Below the pieces are notes generated by a model. The model worked only from the letters and a program-made list of their open reading frames with translations. It was not told the DNA's origin and searched no databases. Below are positions 21,603-32,240 of a stretch of DNA of 64,000 nt, piece after piece. Where the stretch lies: contig NC_135777.1 in NCBI RefSeq assembly GCF_028453695.1, forward strand, positions 2,914,001-2,978,000, given 5' to 3'. How positions within the stretch are numbered: position 1 is the first letter of the stretch; every line of letters begins with the position of its first letter. This stretch comes from Augochlora pura. Lineage: Eukaryota > Arthropoda > Insecta > Hymenoptera > Halictidae. A program made the position numbers and the translations under genes.

Positions 21603-24195
21603 ATAGCAACAAACATGGTACATTTTCCTTATCCAGAATTATATAACATACGAAGGTTCCAATCAACATAACATTGAACCACTTGCACTATAACAACTGC
21701 CATACTCGCGACAAAGATATCATAACCTCAACATAACCTTCTAAACGTAAATTTTACATTTCTTCTAAATTGAAATAAAATTCGATTCACCGACTAATTA
21801 AACTCTAGGAACAAATGCAAACGATAACATACAACAAACTGTCTCAAGGAAATTCCTAAAACAGCGCCAATCGACTGAGAATAAAGAAAACCAATCACAG
21901 CGCGAGGGTTTAATCGAATCGCGGGGCGGTTCGCAGGATTCGTACAAACTGCTGTTAGCAGTACATCGATTCCAATTACACCCGGAGCCAAAAAGACAAG
22001 GTTTTACCGGAGCAATTAAAATCACGAAGTATGAAAACCGACCGTATTACTGCAGCCTCGCACGAACCTAATTAATTACGGACTTTTTACCTACCCCTTC
22101 CGCGCGCTGAAACAAATTGTCGCTTCTCCCGAAAAGTTCGATTTCTAACGAAACGACTCGTTAGAAACTATTTTATTCGTCGATCGAATAAAAAGAAAGG
22201 CAGGAGCAGGAAGATCGCGGGGGGGGGAAGGGTGTGTACGAGAGTACCGCGGCGCAGTAAAATGGCGACCGCGAAGGCTGTCGGTGATAGTCCCATCCGG
22301 GAATCAGCTCGCGGCACGAGCTACGTAACGCAATTAACGAGCGGCCAATTAATAAACCGGCTGTTATAGATGCTGGCAGCAGGGATCGTTCGATCGCATG
22401 GAATCGCGTACGCCGTCCTCGTATCGCTTATCCACCTCCCCGCCATGGTACACGGTCAAACCCCCCGCGCGCGCGCGCGCGCTCGCCGATCCCGACGCTC
22501 TAGCCATGGAGAAACCCTCCCCCTCTACGGCGAATCGGTCTCACCCTCGCGCCTCGGTCTCTGTTTCGCCGGTGTGTGCGCGGCTAAAACGCAGGAAAGG
22601 GAACGTAATAGCCTCGCATGATACACCGCCATTAATCCGCGTATATACCCTTCCATACTTTGGAGGAATAGACACCTCGTACGCCTCGGTTTCATAGCCG
22701 GTTCATCAGCCGGATATCTCTCCCCTGCTCGCTCTCCTTCGACTCTTCCTGTCTCTTCCTCTCGCGAGCGATGATTTAATTTCGACCCGTTCCTCGATTA
22801 TGCCCTCCTACCTCCCTCTCTCCCTCCCTCCCCCCACGGGGGCGACCCTCTCCCTTTCTTCTCCTCGGGATCTCGTTTCTCCCTCCCTCCCCCCTACCCC
22901 CGCGCGCAAATTGCCGATTCGGAGAGGATCACCGGTGAGTAAGGGCGAACGAATTGGGGTTGCTCCACGGTCTCGATGCCCGGGATCCTCCCCTTCGATT
23001 CTTCCTATTTGTCACTGGTAACAATGGCTGGATGGTGCCGGAGGAATAGAATTTTTGTTCCCGCGAAGACGGTGGGATACACCTTGTTTGCCGGATGGAA
23101 GTTTTATTTGCGAGGGAGTAGCTTGGAAAGCAGTGAGGTGTATCGGATCAGAGATTTTTATTCGATTTGTATTTTATTTTTATGTGCTTCCATCGTTGAT
23201 ATTTTTTGTAATTATTAGTTCTTTTCTGCTGTTAATATTATTATCAATACCATTATTTTATTCATAGTTTTACCAAGGTATATATTAAATACCAAGGTAT
23301 TTAAAGTAATAATTAAACCGCCCGTCTCGACAATAATATTTTTCTCATGTTATTTGTATATTTGAAAAAAGAGATACTTGAAAATACAGGTATTTTATTG
23401 CACGTGAAATAATTACGTGAAATGGAAAGAGAACATTAGTTGTATACGGGTACACGCGGATTGGAATACGTGAGAAGTATTTAAAAAGTATAAAAGTCCT
23501 ATATTATTTCATATTACACCCAACTAGTAAGAATGATTGTAAAAATAAATAGATGTCCATCTAATTGGCAATATAAATAATCGACTCTGAAACGTGACAA
23601 GTATTTAACAGGTATACTAGTACTACATCATTATACATATGTATATCATATTATTACACACACTCATACATTGCACACAACTACTAAAAATAATTTGAAA
23701 AACAACTAGATGTCCCTGCAACCCGGCATAATCGATGCGGACGATTTTAATCCCGCAATATTCGGTAAGAGGTCCTCCGAGCTCCCGGTTCATTCATCTC
23801 CCATCTGTCCGGCCACCCACCCGTTCGGCCATCGATCCATCACGTACCCGCGAACGAGCAAAAGCGGTACGGAGTCGTTAGATGAACGGACACGCCGATA
23901 AAAACGCGGTCTAATTCCGTTTCGGGCTTGGCCGAGAGTGACGTAACCGATTATTCCGCGGGGCAACCGTGTTGCAGCCCTTAAATGATGAACGAGACGC
24001 TGACGACGCGACGAGGTTAATGATTTCTCGGACTCCGGTTGCGGCGCGGCCGCGTTCCAGCGCGTTTCCCTCGCGCGGATTTTGCTCCTCCGAATGCCGT
24101 AGCGTATGCACAACAAACAACGAACGCCGCGGCGCTCGCGTTTTCGCGCTTCCAGAGGAACTCCCCGATGATTGATCGCCCCCCGAGCCACTCAC
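21603..24195. other. spineless intron, right part
   Basis: No gene was recognised. 21780-23150 and 23700-24195 are unique and GC-richer, with a CG-alternating run at 22460-22482 and C/T-rich tracts at 22800-22900. 23200-23700 is AT-rich and includes a diverged tandem duplication (period about 123 bp, 23465-23714, both halves ending near AGATGTCC). Confidence 0.6.
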
Positions 24196-24314
24196 CTGAA
24201 GGAACATTTCGCCGTCGAGATGATGATGATCGTAAGCTGCGAACGCGGCCAACTCCCTCGCCCTGTAGTGAGTGTCGTGGTGCGAGTTCTCCTCTTTGTC
24301 TTTGTGCATCACCA
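24196..24314 (-). CDS. ss: spineless, exon linking the bHLH to PAS-A
   Basis: On the minus strand a CTGTTCCAG acceptor is followed by two bases that complete a split codon and then 39 codons, ending at the strong donor CTTCAG|GTGAGT. The peptide starts VMHKDKEENSHHDTHYRARE, continues LAAFAAYDHHHL, and ends DGEMFLQ. DGEMFLQ is the conserved entry to PAS-A (human AHR: EGEFLLQALNG). The His-rich part is the variable bHLH-PAS linker. Its phases (1 in, 0 out) fit a bHLH exon upstream and a phase 0/0 exon downstream. Function in the gene family: bHLH-PAS transcription factor dimerising with Tango, which controls antennal, distal leg, bristle and photoreceptor identity in Drosophila. Confidence 0.87.
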
Positions 24315-25463
24315 CTGGAACAGAGAGAAATTACGGGCGTCACGCGTGCTCTCGCAAACCTGTCATTAAACGATCGGGCTAACTGGTCCGGCGCCGTTCG
24401 ACGACGCCAAAAAATTGAAAAGTTATTACACCGTGCGCCAATGTTTTCTAATTAATGCGCCTTTTTTATATACATACACGCCGATCGTAGCATTTGCATT
24501 TGTTTCGAGGGTTCGAGCAGATATTTTTGCAGACATGCTCGCCTTCTTATTAAGGGCTGTCGATATACAAAATTCTAAAATTAATGAGCACATTTATGGT
24601 ATTTTAATAGCTTCTCCTGATCTTTTATAATTTATTGAATTTTAATTCAAAGATTTAATCTTTGCATTATTTTCGAGAAAAGACTGCTAGCGTCGATCAA
24701 GTGAATATTTAGCACGATTTCTTGCCTTCTTATTAAGGACTATGAATATCCAAACTTCTAAAATTAATAGCAAAATTTACTTTGTTTATTAGCTTCCCCG
24801 TATCTCATACAATTCATCAAGTTAAATCTCGATTTATAAACGCTCTCCAGTGCCGCTTTACCTTTCGCGTACACGATAAATAAAATATTCGATTTCAACG
24901 CGAGGTCTCTATGAAATTCTGTAAATTCTCGGAAAATTATTTACCGAATAGAATACGGTGTGTAAAATAAAATTAAAAAGTGTTGAACACAGTCCAAGCG
25001 GAGAGGGGACGCGCCAGCTGTTGAGATGCTCGGCGAAACAATAATTATTATTGTTTAACGATGCTGGGTCCTGCATATTAGTCATTACGACGCGTATTTA
25101 GCAGAAAGGAAGACAGGTGTAACAGATCGACGTATTATTATAGGGCTTAAGAGGAAGTGTCGCTCACATCCTGTCACGTACTCCAGGATCACCACGAAAG
25201 TTCTCCAAGCAGCTCTGTTTCCGTTTCGTACTTTCGTCGTTCAGGCCGCCTTGCTTTCAAGGTTTCAGTGATTGGGAACAGCAGGCCCCGATAAGATGCT
25301 TATCGGTCTTTTGCCCATCGAATGAAACCAATTTGCGGACGGAGAAAAAGGATCGATTTTCTATAATGTTATCCCTGTCGGCCTCTCGATCCGACAGAAA
25401 CGACAGTTGCACGATGAAAAATGGATTCGAACATAACCTCGTTGTCTGGAGACCGTATTATTA
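24315..25463. other. start of the very long upstream spineless intron
   Basis: A diverged tandem duplication occupies about 24536-24840: GCCTTCTTATTAAGG followed by TTCTAAAATTAAT occurs twice, 182 bp apart. 25000-25440 is unique and moderately GC-rich. No exon matching a bHLH domain was found. Confidence 0.55.
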
Positions 25464-25690
25464 TTAACCCTTTACACTCGAAGCCAGTTTAACCGTGATA
25501 CTATAATAACTTTTCTAACGTATAGTATTTCCATTTTATGCGACAAAATATATTTTATGCATATGGAATTGAATCTTGTAACTGTTGTATACTAATAAAC
25601 TAATAATTTTCGAAATCAAATTTTTCATAATATAAAAATTATTTTGGAAATAATTTACCAAAAATCTTTATCCTAATTGAAAGAACTTCT
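25464..25690. mobile_element. TTAA MITE, CCCTTTGCACTCG family, 5' part only
   Basis: It starts TTAACCCTTTACACTCGAAG and follows the family interior (TTTTATGCGACAAAATATATT..., TTTTTCATAATATAAAAATT) up to about 25690. The diagnostic GGTGCCTCAGAGTCACC block and right terminal repeat are absent, so this copy is truncated. Confidence 0.65.
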
Positions 25691-28497
25691 CGGAGGACAA
25701 TGTCCTTTCCTGCAAAGAAACATTGTAACAAAGCATAAATCTTCTGAACAAAGAAAGAAAGAACAATCAAGTGTTCACCAAACTCAAAGAACTTTGTTAT
25801 TTAATAAGAATTATATACCAAGGATCAATGTCGCATTGAAAATGTCTGCAAACAGTATCGAATAGATTTCTTATTGTTCCCTCAAAAATAAGCCATCATA
25901 GTCCACAAAGACTGTGACGATGAACGCATCCTATCATTGAAAAAAAAAATACGAAAAATCTGTAACAGAGAAACGCTAGGAAAGACCATCGTCGATCACC
26001 GCAATAATTTCGACTGTTTTCCCGGTGAAAATATCCGGCCTAATCCCGACATGCTCCGTTTCAAGATCAAGCGCAAAAATACCGTGGTAGTGGTCTGGAG
26101 AGCGGGGCACACGCCCGAGTGAAACGCATCTTGCGATGAGCCGCGCACGCAGAGGCCGTGCCCGTAGAGGCCGAGGTACACGATTTTCGTATCATTTACA
26201 CGAAGAAACCGATCGCGGCCGGATAAAATACGATATTTCAGGAGTTCCAGGCCGAGGTGAAGTGAAAGCGCTCGGTATCACCGAGTGGCAGCGCCCGTAC
26301 GAATAAGAACAAGACCACCTGCGAGTCTCTGGTTCACTCCTCCCGGGGGCCGAGGAGGAGCCCCGGCGACGAGAGGAGCCACAGCAGCCCCGGCCGATGC
26401 GTTTCGAAAGTGAACAACCTCTCGTGGAGCATTTAGCGTCGAAGGGCATCGATGCGTGCATGAAAGATGCGCGACTACGCCGACGGCCGCACATAAAAAC
26501 CGGCACGCAATACTCTTCTGTGAAGCACGCGTGCGCCACGCGACCCTTCGGGCCAGGTTTTCATCGGGCGAAGTCATCGGTGGGAACGCGGTGATCCGGC
26601 CCGAGTCTCCTTAAGAGGATCTATTAAACCCGTTTAAAGCCCATTTAGAAATGTCCGGGCCGCCATACACCTGCGTTACGGCTGTAATCCGCTGTCCCGG
26701 CTCCTTCGACCCGCAGCGCGGTTTCACCGTCGCCGAGGGACGCGCGGAGCTGACGAGGCCGGCTCATTTATATTCTATCAATCGCAACGGCGCGCGTTCG
26801 CGTACCTTTGGTACACGCGGCTACCTTGTTAAACACGATAATGATGCGTTAATCGTGCGGGCACCGTCGTTGCAATTGTCTCACGGCTGGTGTCGGGACT
26901 GGCGAGCGCGGCGATACCTGTCCGTTACCTGTTGGTTATTTTCGATACCTGTCGATACCGAATTTTTGCCAAATACTGAATTGCGTTAAAGACGTAGGTA
27001 TTAAACAGTATCGATGTTACCGTCAATGTAAGCAAAAGTCGACAATTAATAGAATGCCTCGATGTTGTGTATATAATGCTTTGCATTGTTAGGCAATTTA
27101 TATTTCATTAACATAACCTGATCAGGACCTTCTTTCACACTTTGCCTAAATATCATTTGTTATTCTATAGAAAGCCTAGGTATGCTTAAGAAAAATATAT
27201 AATAATTCTCATATTTCACAATATACACAATAACTACAAGTTTTCTTTTTTTCAAGAAATTATTATAATAAAAAAACTCCTAACCATCATAACTGGAGAG
27301 ATAAGGCTACAGCAAGGAGTTCACTGTATAAGGTCTCTAAGATAACTAACGGCAATGTTGATGATGGTTAGCAGCACAACCAAAGTGAAACATTAAAATA
27401 AACGCCTCGAAAATTGTTTACCGGTAGATATTTAACACAAAAATACTTTCTATAGAGGATTAACATCGCCAACCTCTTAACGAACAAACTATTGCCAATC
27501 TAAGTTGAGCGAACATATTGCAAAGCTATCAAGAATCCTATGAACATAATTTCCTTACACTCTGAATTTCCTTGACACAACCTTCACATTTTCTTGACAT
27601 AACCATAATATAACGTCAACATAATTTTAACAAAACTTTGACATAACTTTAACAAACCTCGACAGTACCCTCGACGAAGATTAAGGAATTCCAAACAACC
27701 AACAATACCGTCGCGTTATGGCAACCATTCTCCTTTCTTACAATTTCCAGCACATCGTCGTCGCCGAGTATTTACAAAATTCTCGTCGACCGAACCATTG
27801 CAAACCCTATGCTAATTCTAATAACGTTACAATGAAAAGGGTGTAAGAAAGCGCGTGCAGGGACAAAAGGACGCGGCGACTGTAACAGGTTGCACGGAGC
27901 AGGAAGGAAGATCGCGGGGCCGATTGGTAGTCGAACGAAGGATCGTTCGGGAGAAGGAACGAGGCACGAGGTGGACGCGTGCAGGAAGGATGAGCAGGAC
28001 GGAGACGAAGACGGAGGTTGTTCACTCGTAAATAGTCGCACGCAATGTCGTGGAGCGGCCGCGTTCTGCCTTCTGCCACGCGACCCTCTGGGACAGGACC
28101 CCATTAGGATGGCCGTCGGGATAACGGCGTACCGCAGGATACAACCGAACAACCTCCGGGCCGCATCTGCTTTATTTACCGTCACGACAATTCGATTTTC
28201 AATGCCCATCGCCCGGCCGGCCCTGCGGGGCCGATCCCGATCCCCGAAACGCCCGGCTAACGACCGTGGCTAATGCTTCCCCAATCGATGACTTCTTGCT
28301 TCCGGCCTGTGCTCATCCGATCAGGGAAACGGCGTCGTTCCTGCTCGGGAATTACTCGGCCGTTACGGAGATAGCTCCATTATTCTTCGTTCACGATTTT
28401 AAAACAATACCGTTGCGACGCGTTATATTATTGCGAAAACGACACCTCGTCGGTTCGCCAATTCTGCCCGCTTTTCGGTTACGACGGCTTTCAATTT
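25691..28497. other. non-coding: GC-rich island and AT-rich flank
   Basis: 25980-26960 is GC-rich unique sequence with no coding signature. 26990-27780 is AT-rich and contains TTGACATAAC-type repeats (27570-27660). 27780-28490 is GC-richer. No gene recognised. Confidence 0.55.
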
Positions 28498-28702
28498 ATC
28501 GATTGCAATATTCTGCAGAATCGATTGCAATATTCTGCAAAATCGATTACAATATTCTGCAGAATCGATTACAATATTCTGCAGAATCGATTGCAATATT
28601 CTGCAGAATCGATTACAATATTCTGCAGAATCGATTACAATATTCTGCAAAATCGATTACAATATTCTGCAGAATCGATTACAATATTCTGCAGAATCGA
28701 TC
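28498..28702. repeat. 22-bp tandem repeat, nine copies, each junction palindromic
   Basis: The unit ATCGATTACAATATTCTGCAGA occurs about nine times with a strict 22-bp period and only G/A and A/G variants. ATCGAT and CTGCAG are palindromes, and CTGCAGAAT pairs with ATTCTGCAG across each unit, so either strand can form serial hairpins. The open frames running through it are by-products of the repeat. Confidence 0.95.
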
Positions 28703-28752
28703 GTTTCATCTCGTGGTAGGAGCTCGTAGTACTGTTATGCTGCGTCACCCTT

Positions 28753-28816
28753 AAGATAAGGTACCGAGCAAAACAGGATGAATCAGCCCTGTTTTGCCCA
28801 AATTTCATACCTTGAA
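28753..28816. other. inverted repeat (hairpin) next to the 22-bp array
   Basis: GCAAAACAGG at about 28768-28777 is matched by CCTGTTTTGC at about 28789-28798. The outer AAGGTA (28755) and TACCTT (28811) also pair. It may be a small fold-back element or a transcribable hairpin; I do not recognise an RNA family. Confidence 0.55.
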
Positions 28817-29303
28817 CTATTGAAGACTTACGTGGTCTATGACCAATGCGGCAAGGCCCAAGTCCATCCGATAAGAATATAGTACATAAAAGGGGTCGGA
28901 ACTCAAAATGGGCCCACTCTTAAATTCGCGCCAGCCTCGTGCAGATCAGAAAACTGGTGAAGTTACTTTCTTGTGAATTCTGTTTGTGACCTATTCTAAT
29001 GAACTCCACATTGTTACGAAGAAGAAGGGTGTTGTCTCGAGGGACCTTGCGTCCTTTCCTCCTTCACGGCATAATAGTACGCTACATCTTTCCAGTACCA
29101 TCAAATGGACGAAAGAACTTTCTTCGGACGAGGTCCTAGCTTCGCAACAGTCGAAGGTCGATTTTCCTCAGACCAAGTGCGTTTTCGATGCACATTTTCA
29201 TATAAAATTCAAGTCTCGTCTCCAGTGACTTAGCTCTTTAAAAAAGGATTTTGTTCATGTCGCTGAAGAAGCAAATCGCACGTGGAGCATTTAGAGTACA
29301 GTA

Positions 29304-29620
29304 TTAACCCTTTGCACTCGAAGCCATTTTGACCCTCTTAGTGCCGGGCGAAAAAGCCAAATTTCACAGTTTGCTAGGATTTGGAGAAAGGCTCATAAAA
29401 ACCAAACGAAAAGCAATATTTACGTAATTCAAAAAGCAGTGCATTAAAGACGAAATTGAGAATGGCACAACGACGCCAATTTTTCTATATTCATTGGAAA
29501 TTATATAAATAAGAAAGGTATAAGTATAAGGCAATTTTCGCCGGTGTTGCGCGAGCCGATATATCGGCCCTCCGGCACTAAAAGGGTTAACTGTAATTCG
29601 AAAATAACCGTATTGCTCCA
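29304..29620. mobile_element. nested TTAA MITEs: one element inserted in another
   Basis: 29304-29332 is the left end of a CCCTTTGCACTCG-family copy (TTAACCCTTTGCACTCGAAG, then CCATTTTGA). At 29333 a different element begins, CCCTCTTAGTGCCGG, and it ends CCGGCACTAAAAGGG at 29586. After the TTAA at 29587-29590 the first family resumes with CTGTAATTCGAAAATAA, which matches CTGTAATTTTAAAATAA in the copy at 38752. The inner 254-bp element thus inserted at the internal TTAA of the outer one; the left target copy now reads TTGA. Confidence 0.8.
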
Positions 29621-29883
29621 ACTGCAAAGCGTTGAACACCTTCGTTGAATATTGGGTTCAGTTGAAGGCATACAGAGATTCGGAAATACTACTTGCGGGT
29701 CAGGTACCATTGCGATTATCCTACGAGTCTCGCGATTAGAACGTACAGCGACGGCCGTGACAAAGTGCTCGATTTCAAGCGGCCGCCATTTTGTCGTCGC
29801 GCGGAACGCGACTGTCTTGCTTCGACAGTCGTGCAGCGAATATTGTATTTTTTATTGGAAATATATTATTGTATTGTCCTCGT

Positions 29884-30200
29884 AGTGGATGCGATGGTTT
29901 TTATTCTTCGTTTGTGCAAGGGTTGATTTATTAATTCAGAGAAGCGGAGGATTTTATAGCTGTCTTGATTCGCCGTTTGCGAAATAGAAGAGTTGTCATT
30001 TATTATCGATGCTAATCTGAAATTTTGAGACTTGTTCTCGTGGAAGATGCGATGGTTTTTATTCTTCGTTTGTGCAAGGGTTGATTTATTAATTTAGAGA
30101 AGCGGAGGACTTTACAGCTGTCTTGACTCGTGTTATGCAAAACAGAAGATCTGTCATTTATCATCGATGCTAAGCTCAATTTCAAAGATCTATATAAATG
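29884..30200. repeat. direct tandem duplication, period 158 bp
   Basis: GATGCGATGGTTTTTATTCT and the following roughly 130 bases occur at 29888 and again at 30046 with few changes. This is a two-copy duplication of unique sequence with no coding content. Confidence 0.85.
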
Positions 30201-30738
30201 TTTAAATCTAGTTTTACTGCACAGTTTTCATTAAATCATTAGTAATGGTGTTGACAATAGTTCTTCTCTATTTATTTCTTAATCGTCGCGTTAGCGCCGT
30301 CGTATCTCGTGCTAATTGCAGCAGCGAAATTCACACCGTCTCACGGTCTTCAAACGTCGAGAGTCTGTTTAAAATAAATCATTAATTTAGAACGGAGGAG
30401 TGTCAGAATGAATTACCGCTTCCTTCCTAAGCTATCGAATAACAAGCTAATTGATATAGTCTCGGCTATAAATATTTATTTTCGTCGGGTAATATTCGCG
30501 GGAGAGGAGAGCCGGGTCGCAAATTAATTACCAATTAATTAGAGGGCCACGTTTGTTCGTACGGTTGGCACGCCGGCTATTGGCCAGAACAAACTTACGC
30601 GGTGGTTACTTTTCGCCCGGGGTTATTTATGTGCAAACGATAAGCCGCTTCCGACGGCGGGGTTTTACCGAAAAAGAAGGCTGATCGAAGCGAGATAGCG
30701 AGCCGTTTTCGAGAGATTTATGGACTCCCACGAGAGAG

Positions 30739-30773
<35 letters not shown>

Positions 30774-31607
30774 CAGAAATCGCGTCTGCCCGCGGGTATA
30801 TGTGTCACCGGAAGAAAGGTGTTGTGCGCGCGCAAGTGTCACGGAAATTGCACGAAATAATGCAGCAACAGCCGGAGAACAAAAAAAGGAAAAACTGTCG
30901 GCGAAGATACGGATCGGGAACCGCCGGAGAGCCGTAACGCGGCCGCAGGAGAGACCTATCCGTAACACCGTGAACAGACACGGGAGGTTCGGGTATCGCG
31001 ATGCACCCGTGAGATCGGCTATAATAATTGTTTCCTCCAGCAAGGTCAGTTTGCGAGGAGGCCGAGGGACAGGCCGGAAGCCGAGGCCGGAATGAAAACC
31101 GGAGGCCAATCGGAATGCGCGAAACCGAGCGATGGCGAAACCGGCCTCCCATGATTGTTCGAATCTCCGTGCGTGTCGTGGCTGCGGACGAAAAAAAAAC
31201 GCCCGGATCTGGCGATCATCCGTCGAACGATCCTCCGTGGATCGCTGATCGAGGGCCTCGCGTCGAATGCGATAAATACTCGATAAATAAGTCTCCGTCG
31301 ATTTACCGTTGACGAAAATCGTCTGTTCTCGCGGATTTTCTCGCGGCGACTTTTGAGAAACGCCCTTCTTCTCGAACGCTATCGAGAATTGCATCTACGG
31401 TTGCCAGTCTCCGTGTTTGCATTTTCTGCTGTTTAATTAGCGGGATACGATCTGGTACGTTGGGTCTGGAATAATTACCGAGACTCGCTTTCGGCAGCTT
31501 GTGCGAAAAGAAATACTCGATTCTTTATTTAGGAAATCATGTTTTACTGCGATAGTACTGATTTTTTGGGGGGCAGATGTAATATTAGACTTTTGGCGAA
31601 GGATGGG
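30201..31607. promoter_or_regulatory. GC-rich island with TAATTA sites and an AG microsatellite
   Basis: 30500-30600 joins AT homeodomain-type sites (AAATTAATTACCAATTAATT) to GC-rich sequence, which suggests a conserved regulatory element. An (AG)n run lies at 30738-30770. The minus-strand 255-codon open frame across 30627-31394 has no recognisable domain and passes through the AG/CT microsatellite, so I do not call it a gene. Confidence 0.3.
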
Positions 31608-32240
31608 TAGTATATTAATGAATAAGTAGATGAATTGTGTAAATAATAGGTAGTTAATAATGGAATAAAATAGTATAGAATATAAGAAATAAAATCTGGT
31701 GAAGACTGAGGTTAAATATTAATAAATAAGCAGATTGATTGTGCAAATAATAAGGAGTTAATGATGGAATAAAATAGAGTAGGATATGATAAAGAAAACC
31801 TGATGAAGGATAAGTAAAATATTAATGCATAAGTAGATAAACTGTGTAAATGATATGTAGCTAATAATGGAATAGAATACACTTGCATATAAGAAATAAG
31901 ATCTGGTGAAGACTGAGGTTAAATATTAATAAACAATTAGATGTCCTGTGTAAATAATAAACAGCTAATAATGGAGTAAAATAGTCTAGAATATAGTAAA
32001 ATAAAATCCGGTGAAAACTGAGGTAGAATATTAATAAATAACTAGATATCCTGTGTAAATAATAGGTAGCTAAAAATGGAATAAAATAGACTATAATATA
32101 ATATAAATAAAATTCAGCAAAGGTTAACCAAAATGCTAATACATAAATAAATAAACTGTATAAATAATATATTGATAATCATGGAATAAAACATACCAGA
32201 AGATACTAAATAAAATATTGACAAGACTCGCGTAAAACAA
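31608..32240. repeat. AT-rich satellite-like tandem repeat, about 105-bp unit, six copies
   Basis: Units start near 31610, 31715, 31818, 31921, 32028 and 32132 with AATATTAAT(A/G)AATAA, then TGTGTAAATAATA, GCTAATAATGGAATAAAATA and finally TCTGGTGAAGACTGAGG. The period varies between about 103 and 107 bp. The first and last copies are the most diverged. Confidence 0.88.

Noticed and set aside
28266..28754. 162-codon frame and overlapping frames on both strands
   Set aside because: Most of the peptide is translation of the 22-bp tandem repeat.
30627..31394. 255-codon minus-strand open frame
   Set aside because: It contains a long Leu-Ser run from a (CT)n microsatellite and several competing frames on the opposite strand; no domain or splice support.
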